A stretch of DNA of 64,000 nt from Rugamonas aquatica (GTDB lineage: Bacteria; Pseudomonadota; Gammaproteobacteria; Burkholderiales; Burkholderiaceae_D), in assembly GCF_009380215.1 (NCBI RefSeq), contig NZ_WHUG01000005.1:310001-374000 (forward strand). Direction: 5' to 3'. Shown in pieces: positions 1 to 9,842 of the stretch. Position 1 is the first letter of the stretch, and the number at the start of each line of letters is the position of its first letter. The translations under genes were made by a program, and so were the position numbers. The notes beneath the pieces were generated by a model. The model searched no databases, was not told where the DNA came from, and saw only the letters and a program-made list of their open reading frames with translations.

Positions 1-26
1 TGGATTCCCGCTTTCGCGGGAATGAC
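1..26. repeat. GTCATTCCCGCG-type repeat, truncated by window edge
   Basis: This is one half of the inverted repeat seen at 6436, 31140 and 62999. It is a short hairpin of ATTCCCGC and GCGGGAAT arms ending in GAATGAC. It lies just downstream of the hflC stop codon. The other half is presumably outside the window. Confidence 0.6.
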
Positions 27-34
27 TATACAAC

Positions 35-946
35 TTATTTTTTGGCAGGAGCCGGGGCTGAGCCGGCGGCGCCGGAGCCCTTGAAATACTTGAAGAAGTC
101 CGAGCTCGAATCCATCACCATCACGTCGCCGTGATTTTTGAAGGTGGCGCGGTAGGCTTCCAGGCTGCGGTAGAACTTGTAGAACTCAGGGTTCTTGCCG
201 AACGCTTCAGCGTAGATCGCCGAAGCCTTGGCATCGCCCTCGCCTCGCATCTGCTCCGCATCGCGATAGGCTTCCGCCAGGATCACGGCACGCTGACGAT
301 CAGCATCGGCACGGATCTTCTCCGAGTCGGCCGAACCGGTCGAACGCAGCTCGTTGGCCACGCGCAGACGCTCGGCCTTCATGCGCTCGTAGACCGAGTT
401 GTTGATCTGCTCAACATACTCCACGCGCTTGAGGCGCACGTCGATGATCTCGACGCCAATCTGTGCCGACTCCGCCACCACCTTGGCGCGGATGCCCTCC
501 ATCACCTTGCCGCGCTGGCCGGAGATCACTTCGCCCACGGTGCGCTTGGTGATTTCCTCGTTCAGCGCCGCCTTGACGATCTGCGACATGCGATCGCGGG
601 CGCGATTCTCATCGCCGCCGAAGGTCACGTAGTACAGCTTGGGCTGGTTCTCGTTGCGGCCGATGCGCCATTTGACGAAACTGTCGACCAGAATGTTCAT
701 CTTCTCGGCCGTGATGAAGCGCTCGGCGTCCGGCGTCTCGATGGTCATGATGCGGTTATCCAGATACACGACGTTCTGGAACGGCGGCGGCAGTTTGAAA
801 TGCAGCCCCGGCTCGCGTATCACTTCCTTGATCTGGCCCAGCGCGAACACGATCGCATACTTGCGCTGGTCGACCACGAACATGGTCGACGACAGCAGCA
901 GGAAGGCGACGAAGGCCGCTATGAGGGTACTGGCTATGCGGTTCAT
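35..946 (-). CDS. hflC: HflC, membrane protease modulator (SPFH/prohibitin family)
   Basis: HflC pairs with HflK in a large inner-membrane complex facing the periplasm that restrains the FtsH protease. The 303-residue protein has one N-terminal membrane segment (about residues 7-26), then an SPFH/band 7 domain (DQRKYAIVFALGQIKEVIREP is the entry to it) and a charged helical C-terminal part rich in Ala, Glu and Arg. Its length matches the family. The ATG overlaps the hflK stop codon (TAATG), so the two are translationally coupled. It is the last gene of the hfq-hflX-hflK-hflC run in this window. Confidence 0.96.
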   Translation of the reverse strand: MNRIASTLIAAFVAFLLLSSTMFVVDQRKYAIVFALGQIKEVIREPGLHFKLPPPFQNVVYLDNRIMTIETPDAERFITAEKMNILVDSFVKWRIGRNENQPKLYYVTFGGDENRARDRMSQIVKAALNEEITKRTVGEVISGQRGKVMEGIRAKVVAESAQIGVEIIDVRLKRVEYVEQINNSVYERMKAERLRVANELRSTGSADSEKIRADADRQRAVILAEAYRDAEQMRGEGDAKASAIYAEAFGKNPEFYKFYRSLEAYRATFKNHGDVMVMDSSSDFFKYFKGSGAAGSAPAPAKK

Positions 947-2271
947 TAACGACCCTCCCGTTCACGTAAGGCATCGCGGGCGCGTGAATCGCGCTGGCGA
1001 CTGACTTCCACCTGCGGCATCACATCGGCCGGCAGCGTGGTGGTCGATGGTGGCGTGGCGGCTGCCTGCGCGGCGGCGCGGGCCGCTGCGGCTGCGCTGT
1101 CGGTGGCCGCAGCCTGGGCGATCAACTTGTCCAGCGGCAGATACAGCAGGTTGCTGCCGCTCTTGGCATCGACCATCACCTTGCTTGCGCTGGTGAAGAT
1201 CTGCTGCATGGTTTCCAGGTACATGCGGTCACGCGTGACGCCCGGAGCCTTCTGGTACTCGGTCAGCACCTGCTTGAAGCGCGCCGCGTTACCGGTGGCG
1301 TTCTCAGTGACCATCGAGCGATAGCCTTCGGCTTCCTGCAACAGGCGCGAGGCGGCGCCGCGCGCTTTAGGAATCACGTCGTTGGCGTAGGCCTGGCCTT
1401 CGTTCTTCTGGCGCTCGCGGTCCTGGCCTGCTTTGACTGCATCGTCGAAGGCGCCCTGCACCTGCTCCGGCGGTTGCACCGCTTGCAGGGTGACGTTCGA
1501 AATCAGCACGCCGGAAGCGTAGCGGTCGAGGATCTGCTGCATCAGCTGCTGGGTTTCGAGGGCGACCTTGTCGCGGCCCTCGTACAGCACGAAGTCCATC
1601 TTGTTCTTGCCGACGATTTCGCGGATCGAAGTTTCGGCCACCTGGCGTACGGTGTCCTCTTCGTCGCGGTTGTTCATCAGCCAGGCCACCGGGTCTTTCA
1701 GCTTGAACTGAACGGCGAACTGGATGTCGATGATGTTCTCGTCGTCGGTCAGCATCAGCGATTCGCGCGCCTGCTTGTTCTTGACGTTGCCGCGATAGCC
1801 GATTTCCACCATGCGCATTTGCGAGACCTTGACGGTTTCGTCGCTCTGGAACGGATACGGCCAGCGCCAGTTGAAACCGGAGCCGGCGAGGTGACTGACT
1901 TTGCCGAAGGTGTAGACCACGCCGGCCTGCCCTTCCTGCACGATGAAGGAGCCGCTGGCGAGCCAGATCAGCGCGACCACGGCGCCGATGGCACCGGCGG
2001 TGGCGCGCATGCCGGCCAGGTCGGAACGGCCGCCGTTGCCGCCGTTGCCGCCGCCATTGCCGCCGTTACCGTCGGGACGATTCTTCTGGCCGAAGAAGCT
2101 GTTCAGGCGCTGATTAAAATCGCGCCACAGCTGCTCCATGTCCGGCGGACCTTCGCCGGGCTTCTTGCCTTCATTGGCTTGCGGCTTGCCTTCTTTCTGG
2201 TCCGAGCCCCAGCGGGGATCGTTCAGCGACAGCTTCAAGCCGAGACGTTTCATAAGTGACGAGACACGCAT
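946..2271 (-). CDS. hflK: HflK, membrane protease modulator
   Basis: HflK is the partner of HflC in the HflKC complex around FtsH. The protein is 441 residues long. It has an N-terminal segment containing the family-typical SLNDPRWG motif, a Gly/Asn-rich linker (about residues 66-82), one membrane helix (about 92-111), an SPFH domain, a coiled-coil region and a low-complexity Ala/Pro/Thr tail. The start codon overlaps the hflX stop codon (TAATG). A start six codons further in (MKRLGLKL) is also possible. Its gene order with hfq and hflX is strongly conserved in proteobacteria. Confidence 0.95.
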   Translation of the reverse strand: MRVSSLMKRLGLKLSLNDPRWGSDQKEGKPQANEGKKPGEGPPDMEQLWRDFNQRLNSFFGQKNRPDGNGGNGGGNGGNGGRSDLAGMRATAGAIGAVVALIWLASGSFIVQEGQAGVVYTFGKVSHLAGSGFNWRWPYPFQSDETVKVSQMRMVEIGYRGNVKNKQARESLMLTDDENIIDIQFAVQFKLKDPVAWLMNNRDEEDTVRQVAETSIREIVGKNKMDFVLYEGRDKVALETQQLMQQILDRYASGVLISNVTLQAVQPPEQVQGAFDDAVKAGQDRERQKNEGQAYANDVIPKARGAASRLLQEAEGYRSMVTENATGNAARFKQVLTEYQKAPGVTRDRMYLETMQQIFTSASKVMVDAKSGSNLLYLPLDKLIAQAAATDSAAAAARAAAQAAATPPSTTTLPADVMPQVEVSRQRDSRARDALREREGR

Positions 2272-3455
2272 TAGTGTGATCCGACATGAGTAAGGGTGGG
2301 ACTGCTATCCGGTTCCGCTTCGGTTTCAGCTGGTTCTTCGTCTGCTTCTTCATCGACGTGGTAGGCCTGATTGAGCCGGGCACCCGGCGCGTTCTTGGCC
2401 CATTCCACGATGGCGCCGCGCAGGAGGTCCAGTCCTTGACCGGTGCGGGCGCTGAGGAAAACGCGGGAAATCTTATCATATTCATCCCGCTCAACCGACG
2501 GCTCCAGGCCTGCGGCGTCGATCTTGTTCCACACCAGAATCTGCGGAATATGATCGGCGCCGATTTCCTTGAGCACCAGGTTGACCTGCTCGATCTGCTC
2601 CATGCGCACCGGCGACGAAGCGTCGACGACGTGCAGCAGCAGGTCGGCATGGATGGTCTCCTCCAGCGTGGCGCGGAAGGCCGCCACCAGCTGGTGCGGC
2701 AGCTCGCGCACGAAACCGACCGTATCGGAGATCACCACATTGCCCACTTCCTGCCCCATGTAGACACGGCGCGAGGTGGTATCCAGCGTGGCGAACAATT
2801 GATCTGCTACATAAACGCCGGCCTTGGTGACGGCGTTGAACAGCGTCGACTTGCCGGCATTGGTGTAGCCGACCAGCGACACCGAGAAGGTCTGGCTGCG
2901 GCCGCGCGAACGGCGCTGGGTTTCGTGCTGCTTGCGCAGCTTGTCCAGACGCGCGCGCAAGGCCTTGACCCGCTCGCCGATCAGCCGGCGGTCGGTCTCC
3001 AGCTGGGTCTCACCGGGACCGCGCAAACCGATACCGCCCTTTTGACGCTCAAGGTGAGTCCAGCCGCGTATCAGGCGCGTGGCCAGATGCTGCAGCTGAG
3101 CCAACTCCACCTGCAGCTTGCCCTCGTGGGAGGCGGCGCGCTGGGCGAAGATGTCGAGAATCAGGCTGGTGCGGTCTAGCACCCGAATGTTCAGGCGCTT
3201 TTCCAGGTTACGCTGTTGAGCCGGCGACAGCGCGTGATTGAAGATGACGATTTCGATGCGGTGATCCAGCACGGCCAGACCGATTTCATCGGCCTTGCCG
3301 CTGCCGACGAAATAGGCTGCGTCCGGGGAGGAGCGCTTGGCCGTGATCGTCGTTACCGGTTCTGCACCTGCTGAACGGGCCAGCAGTTGCAGTTCCTCGA
3401 CGCTGGCGGCAAAGTCGCCCTGACCGAAATCGATACCGACTAGAGCTGCGCGCAT
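2271..3455 (-). CDS. hflX: HflX, ribosome-associated GTPase
   Basis: HflX binds the 50S subunit and can split stalled ribosomes, for example under heat stress. The 394-residue protein has the HflX N-terminal domain with the conserved GIGLRGPGETQLETDRR stretch (about 141-157), then a G domain with the P-loop GYTNAGKST (196-204), DTVGF and NKID motifs. The C-terminal extension of about 40 residues is acidic and low in complexity. It lies 42 bases downstream of hfq and overlaps hflK by one base. Confidence 0.96.
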   Translation of the reverse strand: MRAALVGIDFGQGDFAASVEELQLLARSAGAEPVTTITAKRSSPDAAYFVGSGKADEIGLAVLDHRIEIVIFNHALSPAQQRNLEKRLNIRVLDRTSLILDIFAQRAASHEGKLQVELAQLQHLATRLIRGWTHLERQKGGIGLRGPGETQLETDRRLIGERVKALRARLDKLRKQHETQRRSRGRSQTFSVSLVGYTNAGKSTLFNAVTKAGVYVADQLFATLDTTSRRVYMGQEVGNVVISDTVGFVRELPHQLVAAFRATLEETIHADLLLHVVDASSPVRMEQIEQVNLVLKEIGADHIPQILVWNKIDAAGLEPSVERDEYDKISRVFLSARTGQGLDLLRGAIVEWAKNAPGARLNQAYHVDEEADEEPAETEAEPDSSPTLTHVGSH

Positions 3456-3497
3456 ACGACGGTCAGGCAGATTGGGAAGAAGCGGTGTTGCAAGCGC

Positions 3498-3734
3498 TTA
3501 TTCCGCTTCGGATTCAATGTTGAGGTTGACGGCGCGTGCCGGTACCACGGTGGAGATGGCGTGCTTGTAGACCATCTGGGTCACGGTGTTACGCAGCAGT
3601 ACGACGTACTGGTCGAACGATTCGATATGGCCTTGCAGCTTGATGCCGTTGACCAGGTAGATCGAGACAGGAACATGCTCTTTGCGCAAGGCATTGAGGA
3701 ATGGGTCTTGTAACAGTTGCCCTTTGTTGCTCAT
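3498..3734 (-). CDS. hfq: Hfq, RNA chaperone
   Basis: Hfq is a hexameric Sm-like protein that binds small RNAs and mRNAs and promotes their pairing. The 78-residue protein begins with the conserved [15 protein letters not shown] and has the Sm2 signature [10 protein letters not shown]. Its short acidic C-terminus (ESEAE) is typical of betaproteobacteria. It lies between der and hflX. The 183-base gap upstream of it probably carries its promoter. Confidence 0.97.
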   Translation of the reverse strand: MSNKGQLLQDPFLNALRKEHVPVSIYLVNGIKLQGHIESFDQYVVLLRNTVTQMVYKHAISTVVPARAVNLNIESEAE

Positions 3735-3884
3735 AACAGCTCCATTTTATGTTGTTGTGTTGGAATTGGAGGCGAAACGCTTAATTTCAAGTACGTGGCC
3801 CAGCGAAAGTCAAACATTTTTCGCTGAAACACCGTTCGCCACGGGGAGAATGGTGCTTCTAAGCCACTGTAACCTGTTTTTGCC

Positions 3885-3911
3885 TTTTTTGCAGGGCGCA
3901 CCTGCAAAAAA
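3885..3911. other. Inverted repeat between der and hfq
   Basis: An 11-bp stem of TTTTTTGCAGG pairs with CCTGCAAAAAA around a GCGCA loop. It sits 7 bases downstream of the der stop codon. On the transcribed strand the hairpin is followed by A residues rather than U residues, so it does not meet the rule for an intrinsic terminator. It could still pause transcription or protect the der transcript end. Confidence 0.4.
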
Positions 3912-3917
3912 AACCGC

Positions 3918-5264
3918 TTATTTCGACTGAGTTTTCGCGAATGGATTCTTACCGGTACGCAGTTCGATGCGCAGCGGCGTACCCACCAGGTTAAACGTAT
4001 CGCGGAAATGCTTTTCCAGATAGCGCTTGTAGGGCTCGCCGACCGCGTCCAGGGCATTGCCGTGGATGACGATCACCGGAGGATTCATGCCGCCCTGGTG
4101 CGCATAACGCAGCTTAGGACGGATCGAACCCTTGCGGCGCGGCTCCTGCTTCTCCACCGCTTCGATCAGCGCGCGGGTCAGCTTAGGCGTCGACAGGTCG
4201 GCGAACGCGGCTGCATAAGCCTGGTCCAGCGACTTCATCAACGGGCCGATGCCCTGCGCCTTCAGCGCCGAGATGAAGTGCATCTTGGCGAAGCCGAGGA
4301 AGTCCAGCTTGCGGTCGATGTCGATCTTGATCTCGTCGCGCTCGTCGGTGCGCAGGCCATCCCACTTGTTGACGGCGATGACCAGCGCGCGGCCGGTTTC
4401 CAGCACGAAGCCGGCGATGTGCGCGTCCTGCTCGGAGATGTCCTGCTGGGCATCGAGCATCAGCACGACCACGTTGGCTTCCGAGATCGATTGCAGGGTT
4501 TTGACGACCGAGAATTTCTCGATCGCTTCGAACACCTTGCCGCGGCGGCGGATACCGGCCGTGTCGATCAGCGTGTACTGCTTGCCGTCGCGCTCAAATG
4601 GAATCTCGATCGAGTCGCGGGTGGTGCCCGGCATGTCGAAGGCGATCACGCGCTCTTCGCCCACCAGGGTGTTGATCAGCGTGGACTTGCCGACGTTCGG
4701 ACGGCCGACCAGTGCGATCTTGATGCCGTGGTCAGTCTTCTCCAGCTCGGCCGCGTCTTCAGGACGCTGGGCGAAGGCCAGGTCGAGCGCCTCGTCCACC
4801 AGGTCGGCGACGCCGTCGCCGTGTGCCGACGAGATCGAGTAAGGCTCGCCCAGTCCCAGTTCGTAGAAGTCGGCGACGACTGCGGTGTAGCGCATGCCTT
4901 CCGACTTGTTCACGACCAGCATGACCGGACGGCCGCTTTTACGCAGGAAGTCGGTAATGGTTTTGTCATGCGGCGTCAGGCCCTGACGACCGTCGACCAG
5001 GAAGACGACGATGTCGGCTTCGGCCACGGCCTGCTTGGTCTGCTTGGCCATCTCATGCATGATGCCTTCCTTGGCGACCGGCTCGAAGCCGCCCGTGTCG
5101 ATGACGAGGAAGGGACGTTCGCCGACACGGCCCTCGCCATAGTGACGATCTCGCGTCAACCCAGGCAAGTCCGCCACCAGCGCATCGCGCGAGCGGGTCA
5201 GACGATTAAACAAGGTCGATTTCCCTACATTGGGTCGACCCACTAGTGCGATTACCGGCTTCAT
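3918..5264 (-). CDS. der: Der (EngA), tandem-GTPase ribosome biogenesis factor
   Basis: Der is an essential GTPase for maturation of the 50S subunit. Two complete G domains are visible, each with a GRPNVGKS P-loop (residues 9-16 and 187-194) and DTGG or DTAG switch motifs. A C-terminal KH-like domain ends at residue 448. The gene follows bamB by 4 bases, as in many beta- and gammaproteobacteria, so it is probably co-transcribed with it. Confidence 0.97.
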   Translation of the reverse strand: MKPVIALVGRPNVGKSTLFNRLTRSRDALVADLPGLTRDRHYGEGRVGERPFLVIDTGGFEPVAKEGIMHEMAKQTKQAVAEADIVVFLVDGRQGLTPHDKTITDFLRKSGRPVMLVVNKSEGMRYTAVVADFYELGLGEPYSISSAHGDGVADLVDEALDLAFAQRPEDAAELEKTDHGIKIALVGRPNVGKSTLINTLVGEERVIAFDMPGTTRDSIEIPFERDGKQYTLIDTAGIRRRGKVFEAIEKFSVVKTLQSISEANVVVLMLDAQQDISEQDAHIAGFVLETGRALVIAVNKWDGLRTDERDEIKIDIDRKLDFLGFAKMHFISALKAQGIGPLMKSLDQAYAAAFADLSTPKLTRALIEAVEKQEPRRKGSIRPKLRYAHQGGMNPPVIVIHGNALDAVGEPYKRYLEKHFRDTFNLVGTPLRIELRTGKNPFAKTQSK

Positions 5265-5268
5265 TTTA

Positions 5269-6405
5269 TTACTCGACCGCGAGAGCGGTCACTGTCCCTG
5301 ATTGGGTTTGGAAAATCAAATTCGTGCCGGCGATGACAGGGTCCGATTGGATCGGGCTGCCATCGGTCGCGGCGCGACCTAGCAAAGCGCCATCTTCCCG
5401 CGACAGGAGATGGATGTAACCCTGGTAGTCGCCGACGGCTACGGCACGGCCGTAGGACACAGGCGTCGACAGGCGGCGGTAAGCCAGCTTGTCGTTCTTC
5501 CAGGCGTTGCTGCCGTTTTCACGGCTATAGGCTGCAACTTCGCCTTTGTCGTCGGAGACGAATACAAAACGCTGGTCCACCGCCACGCCCACGTCGGACG
5601 AGGCAGGCTTGCTCCAGTGCGGTGCGCCGGTGGTGGCGTCGTAGCAGGCCACGCGGCCCTGGTACGACACGGCGCAGACATCTTTTTCCAGGATCACCGG
5701 CGTGCCGGCGATATCGGTGACGCGTTCCAGTTCGGTGGCGCCGCGCGGTTCGCCGACCACCACTTCGAAGCGCAGCAGGCCGCCGGCCAGGGCCAGCGAC
5801 AGCAGCTTGCCGCCCGGCTGGGCGACATACACATTCGGGCCGTTGATGACCATGCCCGGCGCGTTGCGCAGGGTCAGGGCCGGCGTGGTGCGGGCCACGC
5901 TCCAGCGTTTGACGCCGGTCTTGGCTTCATACGCGGTGATCTGGTTGTCGACACTGCGCACGACCACGACGCCGCCGCCCACCACCGGCGAGGACAATAC
6001 CTCGCTGCTGGCCTGGGCTTTCCACAGCTGCTTGCCGCTGGCGTCGTACGCAAGGATAACACCCTTGACGCCGCCGACCACGGTTACCTCGCCATCGCTG
6101 CCGACGCCGGCCGTGAGGTCGGTGCCGGTCTTGACGTGCCATTGTTCCTTGCCGGTGGCCGCGTTCAGGCGCACCAGCGCGCCGCCGCCGTCGGCCACGT
6201 ACAGGCTGTCGCCCACCAGCGCCGGGGTAAAGACGGCGGTGCCGGCCTTGCCCATCGAGTATTTCCAGACCGTCTTGGGCGTGACGCCGCCCTTCAGTTC
6301 AACCAGCGGTGCAGGCAGGTTCTTGGTTTCTTTGGACGAGAACAAGGAACAACCGGCCAACATCGCAAACACGCTTGCAGCAATAACTTTTTCGGTAATA
6401 CGCAT
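5269..6405 (-). CDS. bamB: BamB, outer-membrane assembly lipoprotein
   Basis: BamB is the beta-propeller lipoprotein of the BAM complex that inserts beta-barrel proteins in the outer membrane. The 378-residue precursor has a lipoprotein signal with lipobox LAGC (Cys at residue 19), followed by PQQ-like propeller repeats recognisable by W-x-A/G-rich blades such as [10 protein letters not shown]. It lies immediately upstream of der. An inverted-repeat element separates it from the TPR gene upstream. Confidence 0.95.
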   Translation of the reverse strand: MRITEKVIAASVFAMLAGCSLFSSKETKNLPAPLVELKGGVTPKTVWKYSMGKAGTAVFTPALVGDSLYVADGGGALVRLNAATGKEQWHVKTGTDLTAGVGSDGEVTVVGGVKGVILAYDASGKQLWKAQASSEVLSSPVVGGGVVVVRSVDNQITAYEAKTGVKRWSVARTTPALTLRNAPGMVINGPNVYVAQPGGKLLSLALAGGLLRFEVVVGEPRGATELERVTDIAGTPVILEKDVCAVSYQGRVACYDATTGAPHWSKPASSDVGVAVDQRFVFVSDDKGEVAAYSRENGSNAWKNDKLAYRRLSTPVSYGRAVAVGDYQGYIHLLSREDGALLGRAATDGSPIQSDPVIAGTNLIFQTQSGTVTALAVE

Positions 6406-6435
6406 AAATTTTCAACCTTGATCGTTACGTATAAC

Positions 6436-6505
6436 GTCGCCCTCGCGAAAGCGGGGGCCCATGCTGAATATGCTCAGCATGGATTCCCGCCTGCGCGGGA
6501 ATGAC
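6436..6505. repeat. GTCATTCCCGCG-type inverted repeat pair
   Basis: Two short hairpins face each other around a central TCAGCATGG/CCATGCTGA dyad. The right half reads GGATTCCCGCCTGCGCGGGA followed by ATGAC; the left half is a decayed mirror copy. It lies inside an otherwise tight operon, between the TPR gene and bamB. The same repeat occurs at 1, 31140 and 62999. Confidence 0.7.
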
Positions 6506-6511
6506 GCGTGG

Positions 6512-7165
6512 TTATGCTGCGTCCTTGGCGGCAGGCACGGAGCCGCCGATGGCTTCGAATTTCAGCTGGATCAGCTGACGGCCAGGGTTCTTCTTGTCGG
6601 TGGCGTCCAGCGCGGCCTGGTAGGCGGCGCGGGCTTCCACCAGCTTGTTCTGCGCGACCAGGATGTCGCCCTTGCGGTCGGCCACGGTGCCGGCGAATTG
6701 CGGCGCCACTTCGCCGGACAGCACTTTCAGCGCTTCATCGTAGGCTTTCTCGTCCAGCAGCAGGCCGGCCAGGCGTACCTTGGCCACCGCCTTGAACTCG
6801 TCGCCGCCGTGATCGGCAGCCCATTGCAGCTGGGCCTTGGCCGATTTCAGGTCGTTGGCTTCGAAGCTGCTCTTGGCCGCCACCAGTGCGCTCATCGAGG
6901 CGTAGGCGGTGCTGCCGAATTTGCTTTCCATGTCGCCGGCGGCGCGCAGCACCTTGGCGTTGTCCTTGGTGCCCACGGCCGCTTGCAGCTCGTCGTACAG
7001 CGCCGACGCTTGTGCAGCCTGGGTGCGCTGGTAGTAGTTCCAGCCGGTGAAGCCCGAATACGCGGCCAGGCCGGCGATCAGCACCCACGAGGTCAGATTG
7101 CCGTACTTGTCCCACCATGCTTTGAGGGTCGCAATTTGTTCTTGTTCTTCGAGATCGTATGCCAT
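6512..7165 (-). CDS. YfgM-like tetratricopeptide inner-membrane protein
   Basis: The 217-residue protein starts with the family-typical MAYDLEEQEQI segment. One membrane helix follows (about residues 25-42), then a periplasmic TPR-like part (YfgM/DUF2133-type). In E. coli the orthologue binds the SecYEG translocon and the PpiD chaperone. Position between hisS and bamB is the classic location of yfgM. The family call is firm, but the role in this organism is inferred. Confidence 0.9.
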   Translation of the reverse strand: MAYDLEEQEQIATLKAWWDKYGNLTSWVLIAGLAAYSGFTGWNYYQRTQAAQASALYDELQAAVGTKDNAKVLRAAGDMESKFGSTAYASMSALVAAKSSFEANDLKSAKAQLQWAADHGGDEFKAVAKVRLAGLLLDEKAYDEALKVLSGEVAPQFAGTVADRKGDILVAQNKLVEARAAYQAALDATDKKNPGRQLIQLKFEAIGGSVPAAKDAA

Positions 7166-7216
7166 GTCAGTTCGTCTGCTAGAGGTTAAGTAAATGCGGG
7201 TTATTGAAAGTACAGC

Positions 7217-8560
7217 TTAGTGATTGCAATGCTCGTCGTGCACGTGGTGGTGATGGTCGCCGCTGTCGGTGATCTGGTCGACGACGAAATCGACGACGTC
7301 GTCGAACGGCACCGTCGACTGCTGCGCCGCGCCCTCTTCCGCGCGCATCGCCTTGACGCTGGCGGTGTGGTTGGCCACTTCGTCTTCACCGATGATGACG
7401 GCGAACGAGGCGCCGCTGCCATCGGCTTTTTTCATCTGGGTCTTGAAGCTGCCAGGGCCATTGGCGGTCGAGGCGTGCATGACCACATCCAGGCCGGCGT
7501 CGCGCAGGCGCTCGCCCAGCACGAAGGCTTGCAGCTGCGCCGCTTCGCCTTGATGCACCAGGTAGACATCGCACTGGCTCGGCGCTTCCGGCTCGCCGGC
7601 TTCCTTCATCAGCTCCAGCAGGCGCTCGATACCCATGGCGAAACCGACGGCAGGCGTCGGCTTGCCGCCGAACGAAGCGATCAGCGGATCGTAACGGCCG
7701 CCGGCGCACACAGTGCCTTGCGAGCCCAGTGCATCCGTCACCCATTCGAACACGGTGCGGTTGTAGTAATCGAGGCCGCGCACCAGGCGCGGGTTGATGA
7801 CGTACGGGATGTTGTTGTGGTCGAGGATCTTGCGCACGCCGTTGAAGTGGGCCAGCGACTCTTCGCCCAGGTAGTCCAGCAGCTTCGGTGCGGCGTTGAC
7901 GATTTCCTGCAGCGCCGGGTTCTTGGTGTCCAGGATGCGCAGCGGGTTGCTGTGCAGGCGGCGCTTGGCTTCGGCGTCGAGCAGGTCTTCGTGTTTTTCC
8001 AGATACGCGATCAGGTCGACGCGGTGGCGCGCGCGCTCTTCGGCGTCGCCGATCGAGTTCAGTTCGAGGCGGATGTTTTCCAGGCCCAGGTCATCCCACA
8101 GGCGGCGGCACAGCATGATCATTTCGGCGTCGACGTCAGGGCCGTTGAAGCCAACGGCTTCGCAACCGAACTGGTAGAACTGGCGATAGCGGCCGCGCTG
8201 CGGACGCTCGTGGCGGAACATCGGGCCGGTGTACCACAGGCGCTTAGGGCCTTCGTAGACCAGGTTATGCTCGATCACCGCGCGCACCGTGCCGGCCGTG
8301 CCTTCAGGACGCAGCGTCAGCTTGTCGCCGTTCATCGAGTCTTCGAACGAGTACATTTCCTTTTCCACGATGTCGGTCACGGCGCCGATGGCACGCGCGA
8401 ACAGCGCGGTGTTTTCCACGATAGGCGTGCGGATCTGCTGGAAGCCGTAGCTCTGCACCACCGATTGCGCGGTGTTCTCGAACAGCTGCCACAGATGCGA
8501 ATCGGTCGGCAGGATGTCGTTCATGCCTTTGACGGCGGTGATTTTTTCAGTTTTAGACAT
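7217..8560 (-). CDS. hisS: HisS, histidyl-tRNA synthetase
   Basis: HisS charges tRNA-His. It is a class II synthetase: the opening VKGMNDILP, motif 2 around [11 protein letters not shown], and the histidine-binding [15 protein letters not shown] are all visible. The 447-residue protein is somewhat longer than E. coli HisS because it carries a histidine-rich C-terminal tail (residues 435-447 contain seven His and one Cys). The start codon lies inside the last codons of ispG, an 8-base overlap, so translation is probably coupled. Confidence 0.96.
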   Translation of the reverse strand: MSKTEKITAVKGMNDILPTDSHLWQLFENTAQSVVQSYGFQQIRTPIVENTALFARAIGAVTDIVEKEMYSFEDSMNGDKLTLRPEGTAGTVRAVIEHNLVYEGPKRLWYTGPMFRHERPQRGRYRQFYQFGCEAVGFNGPDVDAEMIMLCRRLWDDLGLENIRLELNSIGDAEERARHRVDLIAYLEKHEDLLDAEAKRRLHSNPLRILDTKNPALQEIVNAAPKLLDYLGEESLAHFNGVRKILDHNNIPYVINPRLVRGLDYYNRTVFEWVTDALGSQGTVCAGGRYDPLIASFGGKPTPAVGFAMGIERLLELMKEAGEPEAPSQCDVYLVHQGEAAQLQAFVLGERLRDAGLDVVMHASTANGPGSFKTQMKKADGSGASFAVIIGEDEVANHTASVKAMRAEEGAAQQSTVPFDDVVDFVVDQITDSGDHHHHVHDEHCNH

Positions 8561-9818
8561 ATTCTTTACTGTAGTTCTTCTTAACGTAATTCAGCACGAT
8601 TTCCTGGAACTCTTCGACAATGCGCTCACCGCGCAGCGTGGCGAACTTGGCGCCGTCGACGAACACCGGCGCGGCCGGCGATTCGCCGGTGCCCGGCAGG
8701 CTGATGCCGATGTTCGCGTGCTTCGATTCGCCAGGGCCGTTGACGATGCAGCCCATCACGGCCACGTTCATCGCCTCCACGCCCGGATAGGTCTTTTTCC
8801 ACTCCGGCATCTGGTCGCGCAGATAGGTCTGGATGTTGTCGGCCAGTTCCTGGAAGGTGGTCGAGGTGGTGCGGCCGCAACCCGGGCACGCGATCACCAT
8901 CGGCGTAAATTTGCGCAGGCCCATGGTCTGCAGGATCTCCTGGCCGACCACGACTTCCTTGGTGCGGTCGCCGCCCGGTTCCGGCGTCAGCGAGATGCGG
9001 ATGGTGTCGCCGATGCCCTCTTGCAGCAGCACCGACAGCGCGGCCGTCGAAGCGACGATGCCCTTGCTGCCCATGCCCGCTTCGGTCAGGCCCAGGTGCA
9101 GCGGATAGTCGCAGCGCTTGGCCAGTTCGCGGTACACGGCGATCAGATCCTGCACGCCCGAGACTTTGCACGACAGGATGATCTTGTCGCGGCCCAGGCC
9201 CAGCTCTTCGGCACGCACGGCGTTCTCGATGGCGGAGGTAATCAATGCCTCGTACATCACCGCCTGCGCGGACCACGGCTCGGCGCGGCCGGCGTTTTCG
9301 TCCATGATGCGGGCCAGCAGCGCCTGATCCAGGCTGCCCCAGTTGACGCCGATGCGCACCGGCTTGTCGTAGCGCGCGGCCACTTCGATCATCTGCGCAA
9401 ACTGCGAGTCGCGCTTGGCGCCCTTGCCGACGTTGCCCGGGTTGATGCGGTACTTCGACAGCGCCTTGGCGCACTCCGGATAATCGTTGAGCAGCGTGTG
9501 GCCGTTGTAGTGGAAATCGCCGACCAGCGGCACGTCGATCTCCATCTTGTCCAGCTGTTCGCGGATGTAGGGCACAGCGGCAGCGGCTTCAGGACGGTCC
9601 ACCGTCAGGCGCACCAGCTCCGAACCGGCGCGCGCCAGTTCCTTGATCTGAATCGCGGTTTCAATCACGTTGGCGGTGTCGGTGTTGGTCATCGACTGCA
9701 CCACCACGGGGGCGTCGCCGCCCACCCAGATCTTGCGCTGGCCGTGCATCACCAGCACGCGGCGGCTGGCGCGGCGATTCAATGGTCCCGAAGGGATAGC
9801 TGTTTGCGTTGAAGACAT
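8553..9818 (-). CDS. ispG: IspG, 4-hydroxy-3-methylbut-2-enyl diphosphate synthase
   Basis: IspG carries out the penultimate step of the MEP isoprenoid pathway, reducing the cyclic diphosphate MEcPP to HMBPP with a [4Fe-4S] cluster. The 421-residue protein shows the cluster-binding ACPGCGRTT motif and the downstream GCIVNGPGE with Cys and Glu ligands. It lies between rodZ and hisS, as in most beta- and gammaproteobacteria. Confidence 0.97.
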   Translation of the reverse strand: MSSTQTAIPSGPLNRRASRRVLVMHGQRKIWVGGDAPVVVQSMTNTDTANVIETAIQIKELARAGSELVRLTVDRPEAAAAVPYIREQLDKMEIDVPLVGDFHYNGHTLLNDYPECAKALSKYRINPGNVGKGAKRDSQFAQMIEVAARYDKPVRIGVNWGSLDQALLARIMDENAGRAEPWSAQAVMYEALITSAIENAVRAEELGLGRDKIILSCKVSGVQDLIAVYRELAKRCDYPLHLGLTEAGMGSKGIVASTAALSVLLQEGIGDTIRISLTPEPGGDRTKEVVVGQEILQTMGLRKFTPMVIACPGCGRTTSTTFQELADNIQTYLRDQMPEWKKTYPGVEAMNVAVMGCIVNGPGESKHANIGISLPGTGESPAAPVFVDGAKFATLRGERIVEEFQEIVLNYVKKNYSKEYV

Positions 9819-9842
9819 GATCGTTCTATTCGTACTTTTAAC

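Noticed and set aside
3885..3911. Hairpin after der as an intrinsic terminator
   Set aside because: The tail on the transcribed strand is A-rich rather than U-rich, so it is recorded only as an inverted repeat.
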